DNA from: Oscillospiraceae bacterium | GTDB taxonomy: Bacteria; Bacillota; Clostridia; Oscillospirales; Acutalibacteraceae | Direction of reading: 5' to 3' | DNA: 64,000 nt | Assembly (NCBI GenBank): GCA_003538135.1 | Contig: DPOR01000013.1 | Coordinates: forward strand, 382,118 to 446,117 | In this document: positions 50,740 through 60,351 of the stretch, piece by piece | How the letters are laid out: the number at the start of each line of letters is the position of its first letter | How positions within the stretch are numbered: position 1 is the first letter of the stretch | Translations under genes and position numbers: made by a program | The notes under the pieces: generated by a model | Seen by the model: only the letters and a program-made list of their open reading frames with translations | Databases searched by the model: none | Told to the model about the DNA's origin: nothing

Positions 50740-52143
50740 TTATTCAAAATTTTCCGGCGCGGGGTCGGGTTCTATGTCTATGGGGGCAACCGTTCCCCTG
50801 TCTTTATTGATATTATAGACAAATTGCGTGACAACAACGGTCAACGCTACGCCGACGGTCATAACTATGAGATACATATTTTTGATGTTCAAAGCGGTCT
50901 GAGCCGTCTGATTCGCGCCGAGGGACTCAACATATCCGCACACCGCGAGCAGTCCCGCCGAGAGTGCCGAGCCGAGACCCTGGGCAAGCTTGCGGAAGAA
51001 CGAAAACAGCGCATAGAGCGAGCCCTCGTCACGGCTGCCCGTCTTTTCATACTGATAGTCGATACAGTCAACGACCATTGCCCAAAGGATTATAGTGAAC
51101 ACTGCGTTACTCGTATAGAGCAGCATGAGCACGCCCATATAGATTATCAACGAGCTTGTCGCCGTGGGATCCATGGGGATAAAGCACGAGATTATACCCG
51201 CCACAAGGCTTATCGATGAGGCTATGACCACAAGCTTCTTCTTGCCGATTTTCTTCGTTATTTTGCCTATAAAGGGCATAAGAACAACGAGCGGCAGATA
51301 GGGTACTATATTTGCAGCCGCGAGTATCTTCGTGTTGTGAAAATAAGACTGGAATATTATGACATTGACAGTGCTCATGGACATAAAGCAGATGACCTGA
51401 GCAAACGAAACGGCGGTTATAGCAAGCAGAGGTCTGTTTGTAAAGAAGCCCTTTATGGCCTTGAGATAGCTCATCTTATCGGTCTTGTCATGCGCTTCGG
51501 CGGCAACACGCTCGGTCACAAGCAGGCGCACAAGCATAAAGCCGACAAAGCCTATCGCCGAACATACAAGTGCGACATAGACCATTCTCGAGCCGATAAG
51601 ATTGTGATCCTTGTCATAGACTATAAGCGGCAGAAGCATTGTAAGCACCTGCGCGAGTCCCGCACCTATCGATCTGAAGGTTGAGAGATTCGTGCGCTTT
51701 GAGGGGTCGTTTGTTATGCACGAATGGAGCGCGCCGTAGGGCACGTTTGCCGTTGTGTAGGCAACCGACCAAATGCAGTAGATGGCAAGGCAATAAATGA
51801 CCTTGAAGATATAGCTCATGGATGCTATCGGCATAAACGAAAGCGTAGTGAAGATTATCAGAGAGCTTCCGCCTATGGTTATCCACGGCATGAACTTGCT
51901 GCCCTTGCCTATGCTGACATTGTCCACCATGCCGCCTATCAGCGGGTCGTTTATAGCGTCCCATACTTTTCCGACTATGATTATCCAAGCCCAATCTTTG
52001 AGCTCCAGCCCGACATACTGGGTATAGAACAGCATGAGATAGTTTGTTATCAGCGCAAAGCTCATGTTGCAGCCGAAATCGCCCATCGCATAGCCGAAAT
52101 AATCCCGCATACCGAACGGCCTCGTCTTGTTTTGTGCAGCCAT
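50740..52143 (-). CDS. GPH-family cation:sugar symporter (MelB/YicJ-like)
   Basis: A 467-residue transporter with 12 predicted membrane helices. Diagnostic parts are the N-terminal RDYFGYAMGDFGCNMSFALI and the cation/sugar region GKVWDAINDPLIGGMVDN near 58-75, typical of the glycoside-pentoside-hexuronide symporters; a later VDCIDYQYEKTGSRDEGS near 360 is also family-specific. It likely imports a glycoside with Na+ or H+ and would supply cytosolic glycosidases such as the GH4 enzymes encoded elsewhere in the window. Substrate unknown. Confidence 0.92.
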   Translation of the reverse strand: MAAQNKTRPFGMRDYFGYAMGDFGCNMSFALITNYLMLFYTQYVGLELKDWAWIIIVGKVWDAINDPLIGGMVDNVSIGKGSKFMPWITIGGSSLIIFTTLSFMPIASMSYIFKVIYCLAIYCIWSVAYTTANVPYGALHSCITNDPSKRTNLSTFRSIGAGLAQVLTMLLPLIVYDKDHNLIGSRMVYVALVCSAIGFVGFMLVRLLVTERVAAEAHDKTDKMSYLKAIKGFFTNRPLLAITAVSFAQVICFMSMSTVNVIIFQSYFHNTKILAAANIVPYLPLVVLMPFIGKITKKIGKKKLVVIASSISLVAGIISCFIPMDPTATSSLIIYMGVLMLLYTSNAVFTIILWAMVVDCIDYQYEKTGSRDEGSLYALFSFFRKLAQGLGSALSAGLLAVCGYVESLGANQTAQTALNIKNMYLIVMTVGVALTVVVTQFVYNINKDRGTVAPIDIEPDPAPENFE

Positions 52144-52261
52144 AATATAAATTCCCTTTCGTTAGTTATATTTTTTAGTTAATTATAATATAGTGCCTAT
52201 ATTAAATCAATATTTAAAATGTATTTTACCGTGAAATTTTGAAAAAATACCGCGGCAGGCA

Positions 52262-52290
52262 TTGACTTTTAAACTGCGACATAGTAGAAT
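52262..52290 (+). promoter_or_regulatory. Promoter of the proS T-box transcript
   Basis: TTGACT (52262-52267), 17 bases, TAGAAT (52285-52290); start expected near 52297. Confidence 0.78.
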
Positions 52291-52296
52291 TATTGA

Positions 52297-52545
52297 CTGT
52301 TAAAGGCTATGAAGAGGAAAATTAGGTTTTTATGCCGGCAGAGAGATGAGACGGTCGGTGCAAGTCTCAGTGGCAGAATCTCCGAACCCGCCTCGGAGCC
52401 GCAGCGTCAAATGCGCTGACGCATTCCGGCGTTATCGGAAAGACGGCTTTCGTCGCTTTGAGAGCGGACTTTTTGTCCGAACTTGGGTGGTACCGCAGAC
52501 TTTATGGTTTGTCCCAGGCTTTTTAGCCCGGGGCTTATTTTTTTG
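52297..52545 (+). promoter_or_regulatory. T-box riboswitch of proS
   Basis: The T-box core TGGGTGGTACCGC is at 52484-52496. Stem I is recognisable: base GGCT/AGCC with the ATGAAGAGG turn (from 52311), AGATGAGA bulge, the distal loop GGTGCAA near 52359, and GAACCCGCC on the 3' side, where the specifier falls on CCG (52388-52390) or CCC, both Pro codons. The competing terminator is at 52511-52540 with a T run to 52543. Uncharged tRNA-Pro should stabilise the antiterminator and switch proS on. Confidence 0.93.
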
Positions 52546-52560
52546 AAAGGATGAAAAAAG

Positions 52561-54285
52561 ATGAAACTTGACAAGCTTGTCGGCGAAAGATTCAAGGAGA
52601 AGCCCTCCGACTGCGTTATTGACAGCCACGCGCTGATGCTGCGCGGCGGCTATATGAAGAACGTGGCCAACGGCATCTATTCTCAGTTCCTTCCCCTGCG
52701 CCGCATAACGAAGAAAATCGAGAATATTATCCGCGAGGAAATGGACAATATCGGCGGTCAGGAGGTTCTGTTCCCGGTAGCTCTCCCCGCTTCGCTCTGG
52801 GATGAGTCGGGCAGATACGAGAGCGTCGGCAGCGAGCTTCTTCGCTTCACCGACCGCAACAACGCGCGCATGGTGCTCGGCATGACCCACGAGGAGGCCG
52901 CGGTTCAGCTTGTACGCGACTACGCCAACAGCTACACTAAGTATCCCTTTATGATATATCAGATTCAGACCAAGTTCCGCGACGAGGGTCGCCCGCGCGG
53001 CGGTCTCATCCGCGTTCGTGAGTTCACCATGAAGGACGCCTATTCCTTCCATACCTCGCAGGAGGATCTCGAGAGCTACTATCAGGAATGCTATGACGCT
53101 TATAACCGCATTTTTGCGCGTGCGGGCATTCCCGAGGTAATAACCGTCAAGTCCGATTCCGGTATGATGGGCGGCAGCATATCCCACGAGTATATGCTCC
53201 TGACTCCCGTGGGCGAGGATTCTATAGCCGTCTGCTCCGAGTGCGACTACCGCGCAAACATGGAGGCGGCGCAGAGCATTGTGGAAAATGCGACAGACGA
53301 TACTCTCAACGAGCTCAGGAAAGAATACACGCCCGATATACACACCATCGAAGAGGTCTGCGAATTCCTGCATACCCCGCTTGAGAAATCCTGCAAGGCG
53401 GTCGTGTATCAGAAGAACGCGACAGACGAATATGTTGTTATCTTTGTCCGCGGCGACCTCGACATAAACGAGACGAAGCTCACCAACCTCTTAGGTGAGG
53501 CGGTTCATCCCGCAGTTATCACCGATGAGAGCGGAATTCATGCCGGCTTCATAGGCCCCGTCGGTCTGCCCGAGAACGTAACGGTTCTCTTCGACAATTC
53601 GCTCAAGGACGCCACCAACCTCGCTTGCGGCGCTAACGAGGACGACCACCACTATACCGGTCTCAACATCCCGCGCGATGTGGGCGAGGTCGAGTATAAC
53701 GACCTTGCAAAGATAGTTGACGGCGGAATCTGCCCGCAGTGCGGCAAGCACACGATAAATATATCGCGCGGCATCGAGGTCGGCAATATCTTCCAGCTCG
53801 GCACAAAGTACACTAAGTCTATGCATATGACCTATCTCGACAAGGACGGCAACGAGCAGTATCCGATAATGGGCTGCTACGGTATCGGCGTAGGCAGACT
53901 TGCGGCCTCCGTGTGCGAGGTTCGCCACGATAATTACGGTCCCATTTGGCCGATAACGATAGCTCCGTGGCAGGTTCATCTGTGCTGCCTGAGATCTGAC
54001 GACGCAGACGCAAAGGCTCTTGCCGACAAGCTCTATGACGAGATGCAGAAGGACGGAATCGAGGTTATTTACGACGACAGAAACGTGCGTCCCGGCGTTA
54101 TGTTCTCTGACGCAGACCTGCTCGGCTGCCCCGTCAGAGTCGTTGTCAGCCCGAGAAACCTTGCCGAGGGCTGCTGCGAGGTCATGACCCGCACAAAGAG
54201 CATCAACGAGAAGGTTGCCGTTGATGACGTTATCCCGCAGGTCAAAAAGATGATAAAGGATATGTTTGACGAGCTGAATAAGTAA
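52561..54285 (+). CDS. proS: Prolyl-tRNA synthetase (bacterial type)
   Basis: A 574-residue class II synthetase. Motif 2 region FRDEGRPRGGLIRVREFTMKD near 139, a long insertion editing domain (about 230-390, with GIHAGFIGPVGLP and DARNLACGANEDD-like sequence), motif 3 MGCYGIGVGRLAAS near 440 and the anticodon domain at the C-terminus. The insertion and length make it the bacterial ProS form. AAAGGA precedes the ATG. Expression is under the T-box leader directly upstream. Confidence 0.97.
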   Translation: MKLDKLVGERFKEKPSDCVIDSHALMLRGGYMKNVANGIYSQFLPLRRITKKIENIIREEMDNIGGQEVLFPVALPASLWDESGRYESVGSELLRFTDRNNARMVLGMTHEEAAVQLVRDYANSYTKYPFMIYQIQTKFRDEGRPRGGLIRVREFTMKDAYSFHTSQEDLESYYQECYDAYNRIFARAGIPEVITVKSDSGMMGGSISHEYMLLTPVGEDSIAVCSECDYRANMEAAQSIVENATDDTLNELRKEYTPDIHTIEEVCEFLHTPLEKSCKAVVYQKNATDEYVVIFVRGDLDINETKLTNLLGEAVHPAVITDESGIHAGFIGPVGLPENVTVLFDNSLKDATNLACGANEDDHHYTGLNIPRDVGEVEYNDLAKIVDGGICPQCGKHTINISRGIEVGNIFQLGTKYTKSMHMTYLDKDGNEQYPIMGCYGIGVGRLAASVCEVRHDNYGPIWPITIAPWQVHLCCLRSDDADAKALADKLYDEMQKDGIEVIYDDRNVRPGVMFSDADLLGCPVRVVVSPRNLAEGCCEVMTRTKSINEKVAVDDVIPQVKKMIKDMFDELNK

Positions 54286-54298
54286 GATAAATATAGAG

Positions 54299-54334
54299 AA
54301 CCGACCCTCCGTTTTTTGCGAAGGGTCGGTTTTG
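54299..54334 (+). terminator. Terminator of proS
   Basis: AACCGACCC pairs with GGGTCGGTT (54299-54307 with 54323-54331), then TT. Confidence 0.85.
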
Positions 54335-54346
54335 TTATATCATAAA

Positions 54347-55756
54347 TTAAAATGCAAAGTATTTTTCGAGCATCTTTTTCATTCTGCCGTTCATTACGCT
54401 CAGGGTATTTACCGCAGCTTGCTTTTCGTCCTCGGTTCCGTATATCGCCTGTTTCATGAGTCTGCCCTCTTCAAAGCAGGCATCGTCATGGATGGGAAAA
54501 TAATTCTTGAGCAGGAAGCATCCGTAGCGGACATATCTCATCTCGCCGACAAGTCTGAATTCCTTGCTTATCGTGTCAACGGCAACGCTCCTGAAGCTCT
54601 TTATCGACTCAATAAGTGCTTTTCTCTCGTTCTCGGGCGAGAATACTATTGTTGAGCAGACATATGCACCTCTGTTTTCGGGAGTGCAGGAGTGACTGTC
54701 GGTGCTGCCGACAACGGGATATCTGTATCCGCGGGCTCTGTCCTCATAATATCTCACGGTCTGATAGCCGTTCTGCTCGAAATAGACCTCGCCGCCGAGG
54801 ACTTCAAAAGCGTCGAAAATCTTATTTTCAACGAGCCAGTCGTTGAGGGCGTCGGACACATGAAATGCCTCGCCTGTTATCCAAGTCGGATGCGGGAATA
54901 TCCCGAGTCCCCCGGCCTTTCTTATCTCGTCGTAAATCCACTTGAGCACCGCCGCCGTCATAGCGTCGACATTGTCGGGTACCTTTATCTCCTTGGCGAG
55001 CGCGGTCATCTTGGCGGCAAACTCCTTGCGGGTCATGACATCGGGGCAGTCGTCCCTTATCGCACGAACCTTTTTGTCCTTGCCTACTTCCTCTACCGCT
55101 ACATCCTCGACAAGCGCGTTAATGCTGTATTCGCCGCCGAAATTAATCGTATGCGGATCGACCTTAAAGCCGTTTATCGACGGGAGATGCACCTCCTCGC
55201 CGGGCACAAGATTGAACTCTGTCGGGATATTTTTAAAAGCCTCTATAGCTCTGAGCGACGGATAATAGCGGTGGTGGTCGGTTATGGCAAGAAAATCATA
55301 GCCGCGGGAGCGATAGGTTGCGGCAACATTCTCGGGGTCATGCGCTCCGTCGGAAAAATTCGTGTGCATATGCAGGTCGCCCATAAACGGATAAACTCCG
55401 ACAAGGTCGTCGGAGACGGCATAAACGCAGAACGTAAAGCGCTTCTTGTCCCCGTCGGAAGTCTCGCCCTCAACGCGGATGCGGTACTCGCCCTCATAAG
55501 GGAAAAGCATTTTAATATCAAAGCCGTTCTCCGAGTTTGCGGTAACGTCAATTTCTTTTCTGAATGCGGAAGCCGGGGCGTCCTCTATATCTCCCCCGTT
55601 GAGCCATGTCACCACAGCCTCGCGCACACTGCCCGCCGGAAAAAAGTTTCTGCCGCCGAACGGTCGAATATGAACAGTGCTTTCCTTGCCGGCCTTTATA
55701 ACCTTCGGGAACACATCATAAGTCCAAAGCTCACTTCTTCTGACAAAATCTGCCAT
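54347..55756 (-). CDS. PHP-domain metal-dependent hydrolase
   Basis: A 469-residue protein. The first ~125 residues are a beta-rich domain; the PHP domain starts with GDLHMHTNFSDGAHDPE near 128, followed by LAITDHHRYYPS, LVPGEEVHLP, GIFPHPTW and PVVGSTDSHSCTPENR. These four blocks hold the metal ligands. PHP enzymes hydrolyse phosphoesters in diverse substrates; the extra N-terminal domain suggests a specific target but none is evident. The ATG at 55756 has AAAGGAG upstream; a frame to 55825 does not. Confidence 0.83.
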   Translation of the reverse strand: MADFVRRSELWTYDVFPKVIKAGKESTVHIRPFGGRNFFPAGSVREAVVTWLNGGDIEDAPASAFRKEIDVTANSENGFDIKMLFPYEGEYRIRVEGETSDGDKKRFTFCVYAVSDDLVGVYPFMGDLHMHTNFSDGAHDPENVAATYRSRGYDFLAITDHHRYYPSLRAIEAFKNIPTEFNLVPGEEVHLPSINGFKVDPHTINFGGEYSINALVEDVAVEEVGKDKKVRAIRDDCPDVMTRKEFAAKMTALAKEIKVPDNVDAMTAAVLKWIYDEIRKAGGLGIFPHPTWITGEAFHVSDALNDWLVENKIFDAFEVLGGEVYFEQNGYQTVRYYEDRARGYRYPVVGSTDSHSCTPENRGAYVCSTIVFSPENERKALIESIKSFRSVAVDTISKEFRLVGEMRYVRYGCFLLKNYFPIHDDACFEEGRLMKQAIYGTEDEKQAAVNTLSVMNGRMKKMLEKYFAF

Positions 55757-55841
55757 TTCATCTTCTCCTTTGCGGAAAAATTTCATCAACTCATAATAGC
55801 ATAAAGCAGCCGAAAAAACAATCAAAAGAACAGAAAATGTT

Positions 55842-55874
55842 AAAAGGGTCTGTCACATCCGAACAGACCCTTTT
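55842..55874 (-). terminator. Terminator before the PHP gene / after the MBL gene
   Basis: AAAAGGGTCTGT pairs perfectly with ACAGACCCTTTT (55842-55853 with 55863-55874). It lies just after the stop of the minus-strand MBL gene and upstream of the PHP gene. Confidence 0.8.
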
Positions 55875-55876
55875 CT

Positions 55877-57172
55877 TTAATATCCGCTGCCGTCGTAGAC
55901 ATAGCCCTTCGATTCGAAATACGAAATCGATTCGTTGCCGTCCTTAATTGTGAATACATATGTGCAGTCGCCCGCAAAATATATATTTTCCGCCCCGAAA
56001 AGCGAGGTCAGATACCGTATATTATCGCAGAACCTGGTCATTACGGTAAATCTGCCCTGTGGCGCCAAGAGCTTCTCGGCTCGGATGTTGGCATAGATGC
56101 TTCTGTCATCGTTTATCAGATGGTGCGCGCCCTGCAGATACTTGCAAGAGAGCAGATTCTTTCCGTAGAGTGCTATAAGCGCCTCGCCGTTGGATTCCTC
56201 CGCATCGCCGAGAAAAATCACGGACGCATCGTCGAATATTATCTGAAACACGGTTGTGGTCTCGTTCATGCCGCGATATGCGCCGCCGTCCCTTGCCCGG
56301 ATAGACAGCGGGAGTATATCCTCGTGCGTTGTAAGCACCTCAAGATACGAGTCCGGAAAATGTACCGTCTGCCCCGTGTGCAGCTTCAGATATTTTGCGT
56401 TAGGCGCATATTTCTTGAGTCTCTCGCGGAGCCTGTCCGTACAGCCGCTGCTATAATCCAAAAGCGTTCTTGACGGGAAGTTGAACATAACCCTCTCGAC
56501 GCAGAGAACGTCCTTCTCGCGCTTGAGCAGCTTCGCAAATACATCCATATGGTCATCGTGGTTATGGGTGCAGATCCATGCGGCAACGCGGATTTTCCCG
56601 CCCTTTTCGGTATTTGTCAGATTCTCAAGGCGGCGCATAAACTCGTCGCAGGCCTCCTCTGTCGCCTGCTCTATTTCGCCGCCGTCGATTATTATAACCG
56701 AATTGTCGCGCAGTCTCAGCACATAGAGCATTCCGCAGTCGCAGCTGTGATAGCGAACCATTGAGCCGTATTTTAGCGAAAACTGCATGAGTGCCGTATC
56801 TCCGCGCACATCCGGCTCGTTGTCGTTCATCTCGGAAAGCGGACAGCTTGCGTTATCGATTATCACCCTCGCCTGCTCCGCTTCGCGGGTAAAATAGGTG
56901 TATATGATTCTGTTTTCTTCGGCAAACTCCGAAAAGATATTGCCGTTTATTTCGCGGTGAAACGTCTCCTTTCGACCCGTGTCTGCGAGCGCCGAGAGAA
57001 AATCGCGAAACATTTTCGGCGTAACGCTGTCCAAAACGACCATATACGAGTCGTCCGCGCCGCCGCTGACGCTGTCCTCAAGCTCAAGTCCCGCGCCGCA
57101 GTTTATCGGCTCGCCCGTCTTTGTCCCGAATGCCGCAACACCGAGGGCTTCAAAAAAATCACTGAAGTTCAC
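55877..57172 (-). CDS. Metallo-beta-lactamase-fold hydrolase with N-terminal extension
   Basis: A 431-residue protein. After ~145 residues of unassigned sequence, the MBL fold has SVIIIDGGE near 170, the metal motif CTHNHDDHMD near 205, and IFLGDAEESNGEAL near 315, resembling ComEC-type MBL domains. Later GAHHLINDDRS gives another His pair. Function could be nucleotide or lipid hydrolysis. The start is GTG at 57172, with AGGAGG seven bases upstream. Confidence 0.78.
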   Translation of the reverse strand: MNFSDFFEALGVAAFGTKTGEPINCGAGLELEDSVSGGADDSYMVVLDSVTPKMFRDFLSALADTGRKETFHREINGNIFSEFAEENRIIYTYFTREAEQARVIIDNASCPLSEMNDNEPDVRGDTALMQFSLKYGSMVRYHSCDCGMLYVLRLRDNSVIIIDGGEIEQATEEACDEFMRRLENLTNTEKGGKIRVAAWICTHNHDDHMDVFAKLLKREKDVLCVERVMFNFPSRTLLDYSSGCTDRLRERLKKYAPNAKYLKLHTGQTVHFPDSYLEVLTTHEDILPLSIRARDGGAYRGMNETTTVFQIIFDDASVIFLGDAEESNGEALIALYGKNLLSCKYLQGAHHLINDDRSIYANIRAEKLLAPQGRFTVMTRFCDNIRYLTSLFGAENIYFAGDCTYVFTIKDGNESISYFESKGYVYDGSGY

Positions 57173-57353
57173 ATCTTATCCTCCTCATTATAAATTTGTC
57201 CGCTAACAATTATATATTCAGCGACGCGCAGTGTCAACATTATTGAAAAAAAGTCCGAAACTACTGTAAAAACATAAAAAGATATGATACTATAATGGCG
57301 TACCGTATTCGGCTGCAATGCCGAAAAAATATTAACCCGGAGGCGAAATAAAA

Positions 57354-58298
57354 ATGCTGAAAGTCGCACTTGTCGGCGTAGGCGGAATAAGCGGAGCGCA
57401 CATTCCCGCGTGGGAGAGCATGGACGACGCCGAGCTTGTCGCCATATGCGACATCCGTCCCGAGAGGATGGAGAAATATCCCGACAAACGCCGCTACACC
57501 GATTTTGACGAAATGCTCGAAAATGAGAATGTAGATATTCTCGATATCTGCCTGCCTACGTTCCTGCACGCGGACTTTGCCGTTAAGGCGATGGAAAAGG
57601 GCATCAACATCATATGCGAAAAACCGATTTCACTGAACCGCGAGGATATTCATAGAGTTTATTCGACGGCAAAGAAGAACAACGTCTGCTTCATGGTGGC
57701 GCAGGTTCTGAGATTCTGGCCGGAATATGAGGTCGTAAAAAACATATATGACAGCGGCAAATACGGCAAGCTGCTCTCCGCGTCAATGCACAGGCTCAGC
57801 GGGATACCCAAGTGGAGCTGGGACGATTGGATGAGAGACGAGAAGCGCAGCGGTCTTGTGCCGTTCGACCTGCATATACACGACCTCGACTTCATTGTAT
57901 ATGCATTCGGAAAGCCCGAAAAATGCACTGCAAGGAGAGTAAAACGACCCGAGCAGGACTACATAGCCGCAACATATGATTTCGGCGATTTCCGCATCTC
58001 TACAGAAGCCGCATGGTTTGCGGGATGCTATCCGTTTTCCGCGCGATTCCTCTTCCAGTTTGAGGGCGCGGTTGTGACCTGGGAAAACGATGAGATGACC
58101 GTATATGAGGCGGATGACACCAAGTTCTGCCCGATTTCGCAGGACGGCGGAGACACCGGAGATATAGGACTGCCAAAAAGCAACGCCTATGCAAACGAGA
58201 TACGCTATTTTGCCGACTGCGTAAAGAACGGCGTTTTCCCGGACAAAGTTAAGCCCGAGGAGCTTGAAACCGTTATTGACCTGCTAAAATCCCTGTAA
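57354..58298 (+). CDS. Gfo/Idh/MocA-family sugar oxidoreductase
   Basis: A 314-residue NAD(P)-dependent oxidoreductase. The Rossmann start is KVALVGVGGISGAHIPAW, with ICEKPISLNREDIH near 90, the family's EKP motif. In the C-terminal domain RSGLVPFDLHIHDLDFIVY holds the His pair used in catalysis. Substrates are usually sugars or inositols. A clear terminator follows. No kinase or aldolase is adjacent. Confidence 0.88.
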   Translation: MLKVALVGVGGISGAHIPAWESMDDAELVAICDIRPERMEKYPDKRRYTDFDEMLENENVDILDICLPTFLHADFAVKAMEKGINIICEKPISLNREDIHRVYSTAKKNNVCFMVAQVLRFWPEYEVVKNIYDSGKYGKLLSASMHRLSGIPKWSWDDWMRDEKRSGLVPFDLHIHDLDFIVYAFGKPEKCTARRVKRPEQDYIAATYDFGDFRISTEAAWFAGCYPFSARFLFQFEGAVVTWENDEMTVYEADDTKFCPISQDGGDTGDIGLPKSNAYANEIRYFADCVKNGVFPDKVKPEELETVIDLLKSL

Positions 58299-58302
58299 TT
58301 TC

Positions 58303-58332
58303 AAAAGCCGCCGGATAAAACCGACGGCTTTT
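58303..58332. terminator. Terminator between the Gfo/Idh gene and the MATE gene
   Basis: AAAAGCCG pairs with CGGCTTTT (58303-58310 with 58325-58332), with an inner CGG/CCG stem; A and T tracts make it usable in both directions. Confidence 0.82.
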
Positions 58333-58410
58333 CAGTGTGTTATTTTTATTCTGTAAACCGCTATATTCCCGTTGTCGTTCTGTGTCTTTGCAGGCGGCGC
58401 GGGAATATTT

Positions 58411-59787
58411 TTATTCCGCCGGCTGTTTATTTGCGAATCTGCGGGACGGACGGTAGATGAGAAGCGCTATGAATATCAGCAGCGCCGTCGCGGAGAGGCT
58501 TATGGGATATGCTGTCATTATAGTCTCGAAATTGTGATGTTTCGGGAACACCAATTCTATCCACGCTATTCTTATTCCGCAGACTCCGACCATTGTAAGC
58601 ACTGCGGGAACCAACGAAACGCCGAAGCCGCGCAGATAACCGGACATTATCTCATATAGCATACTGAAAGTATATGCCGCGAAAACTATCGTCAGGCGCG
58701 TATAGCCTATCTCGATAACCCGCGGGTCACTGTTGAATATAGCGAGCAGGAATCTGCCGAGAAGCAGCACAATGCCTATCGCCGCGCCGGAGGCTATCGT
58801 ATCTTCTATCAGTGTCAGCCACAGGGTGCGCTTGCAGCGTTTTATCTGACCCGCGCCGTAGTTTTGACCGACAAAAGTCGTGCACGCCTGGCTGAAAGAG
58901 TTCAGCACGTCATATGCAATAACCTCAATATTAAACGCCGCGCTCGACGCCGCTATAACGACCGTTCCGAGGCTGTTTATTGCGGACTGGATGACAATAT
59001 TCGAAATCGAGAACACCGCGCTCTGAATACCTGCCGGGAGCCCTATTTTCATTATCACTCTGAAGCTGTTCCAGCTGAAGCGCATCTTTTTGGGCTCGAT
59101 TTTTATGTACTTATCCGACTTTACAAGGCGCACGAAAAGTATAATCGAGCTGACCGCATTGGAGATAACCGTCGCCGTCGCAACACCGCTGACGGTCATT
59201 TTGAGCACTATAACAAAGAAGAGATTGAGCACAACATTCAGAACTCCGGATACGGCGAGCGCTATAAGCGGCACCTTTGTATCACCAACGCTCCTGAAAA
59301 TCGCCGCTTCGAAGTTATAGAGCAATATCACCGGCAGTCCGATGAGGTATATTCTGAAATATATGATTGCAAGCGGCAAAACGTCCTCGGGGACATTCAG
59401 GGAGCTTAGCATCTTTCCGACAAACAGCTCGGCTATTACGGCGACTACCGTTCCGCCGACGAGAGCGAATATAACGGAGGTCTGCACCGCGCGCTGAACC
59501 GAATCCTTATTGTTTCTGCCCATAGCGTTTGCGATAACAACATTCGCGCCGAGAGAGATTCCGATAAGGAAATTCACTATAAGGCCTATAACAGGACCGT
59601 TGGCGCCTACAGCGGCGACCGCCGCCGTGCTCTTGTCGCCCGCAAAATTTCCGACTACGGCAAGGTCGGAAGCATTGAAAAGCTGCTCCAATATCGCCGT
59701 TGCCGCAACCGGGAGCGCAAACAGCGGAAGCTTGCTCCAGATAGGGCCGTTTAGCATATCGATTTTATTTGCGCCTGAACGTCTCAT
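58411..59787 (-). CDS. MATE-family multidrug efflux transporter
   Basis: A 458-residue exporter with 12 predicted helices in two MATE repeats. It begins MLNGPIWSKLPLFALPVAAT, and carries NASDLAVVGNFAG, GISLGANVVIANAMGR near 77 and, in the second half, FVGQNYGAGQIKRCKR near 315. These proteins use Na+ or H+ gradients to expel cationic compounds or metabolites. No regulator is directly adjacent. AAAGCGGGG precedes the ATG at 59787. Confidence 0.92.
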   Translation of the reverse strand: MRRSGANKIDMLNGPIWSKLPLFALPVAATAILEQLFNASDLAVVGNFAGDKSTAAVAAVGANGPVIGLIVNFLIGISLGANVVIANAMGRNNKDSVQRAVQTSVIFALVGGTVVAVIAELFVGKMLSSLNVPEDVLPLAIIYFRIYLIGLPVILLYNFEAAIFRSVGDTKVPLIALAVSGVLNVVLNLFFVIVLKMTVSGVATATVISNAVSSIILFVRLVKSDKYIKIEPKKMRFSWNSFRVIMKIGLPAGIQSAVFSISNIVIQSAINSLGTVVIAASSAAFNIEVIAYDVLNSFSQACTTFVGQNYGAGQIKRCKRTLWLTLIEDTIASGAAIGIVLLLGRFLLAIFNSDPRVIEIGYTRLTIVFAAYTFSMLYEIMSGYLRGFGVSLVPAVLTMVGVCGIRIAWIELVFPKHHNFETIMTAYPISLSATALLIFIALLIYRPSRRFANKQPAE

Positions 59788-59915
59788 TTCATTCCCCGCT
59801 TTCCGTTGTGAAATTTATAACAAAAACAGTCAATTCTCAGACAGATAATGAATCTAACCGAAAAGGACTATACTCATTGACGCTGCTCCGTGAGGTAAAT
59901 CTTATTTGATTTTTG

Positions 59916-59958
59916 TTAGTTACGTGTTAGTTGTGTGTTGGCTACGTGTTGGCTACGG
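59916..59958. repeat. Four imperfect 11-base tandem units
   Basis: TTAGTTACGTG, TTAGTTGTGTG, TTGGCTACGTG and a partial TTGGCTACGG follow one another in the gap between the MATE gene and tRNA-Leu. Confidence 0.75.
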
Positions 59959-59997
59959 AGAGCAAAACAGGCGATTTCAGAGCACCTTAAAATGAGT

Positions 59998-60031
59998 AAA
60001 AGTCTTGAAAACATTGAGTTTCAAGACTTTT
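59998..60031 (-). terminator. Terminator of the tRNA-Leu pair
   Basis: AAAAGTCTTGAAA pairs with TTTCAAGACTTTT on either side of an 8-nt loop, eight bases beyond the tRNA 3' end. Confidence 0.8.
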
Positions 60032-60038
60032 ATTGTTA

Positions 60039-60125
60039 TGGTGCGGATAACAGGAGTTGAACCTGCACCGAGTTGCCCCGACTAGAACCTGAATCTAGCG
60101 CGTCTGCCAATTCCGCCATATCCGC
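60039..60125 (-). tRNA. tRNA-Leu (anticodon CAG)
   Basis: An 87-nt class II tRNA with encoded CCA. Acceptor GCGGATA/TATCCGC; anticodon arm CTAGA-TTCAGGT-TCTAG; long variable arm; T loop GTTCAACTC. It reads CTG. Confidence 0.95.
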
Positions 60126-60223
60126 ATTTATACTTCCGATTTTTACACGGCGGAAGCTTCCGAGGGTGAGGCTTAACGCCTTAATCACCGATAAGTTTGG
60201 CGGGCACCCTAAGGAACCCGCCA

Positions 60224-60307
60224 TGGTGCGAGAGACGGGACTTGAACCCGTACGGGATTACCACACGCCCCTCAAACGTGCGCGTCTGCCGATTCCGCCA
60301 CTCTCGC
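60224..60307 (-). tRNA. tRNA-Leu (anticodon GAG)
   Basis: An 84-nt class II tRNA with encoded CCA. Acceptor GCGAGAG/CTCTCGC; anticodon arm CACGT-TTGAGGG-GCGTG (one G-T pair); T loop GTTCAAGTC. It reads CTC and CTT. The 98 bases between the two tRNAs hold a GGCGGG/CCCGCC hairpin. Confidence 0.94.
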
Positions 60308-60351
60308 AGGTCTGTTCTGAACCGTTTCTCTGTTCCCTCAGAACGCTGATT

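Noticed and set aside
54692..55804. 370-codon plus-strand open frame opposite the PHP gene
   Set aside because: Antisense frame without recognisable domain or start site; the minus-strand gene has strong metal-binding motifs.
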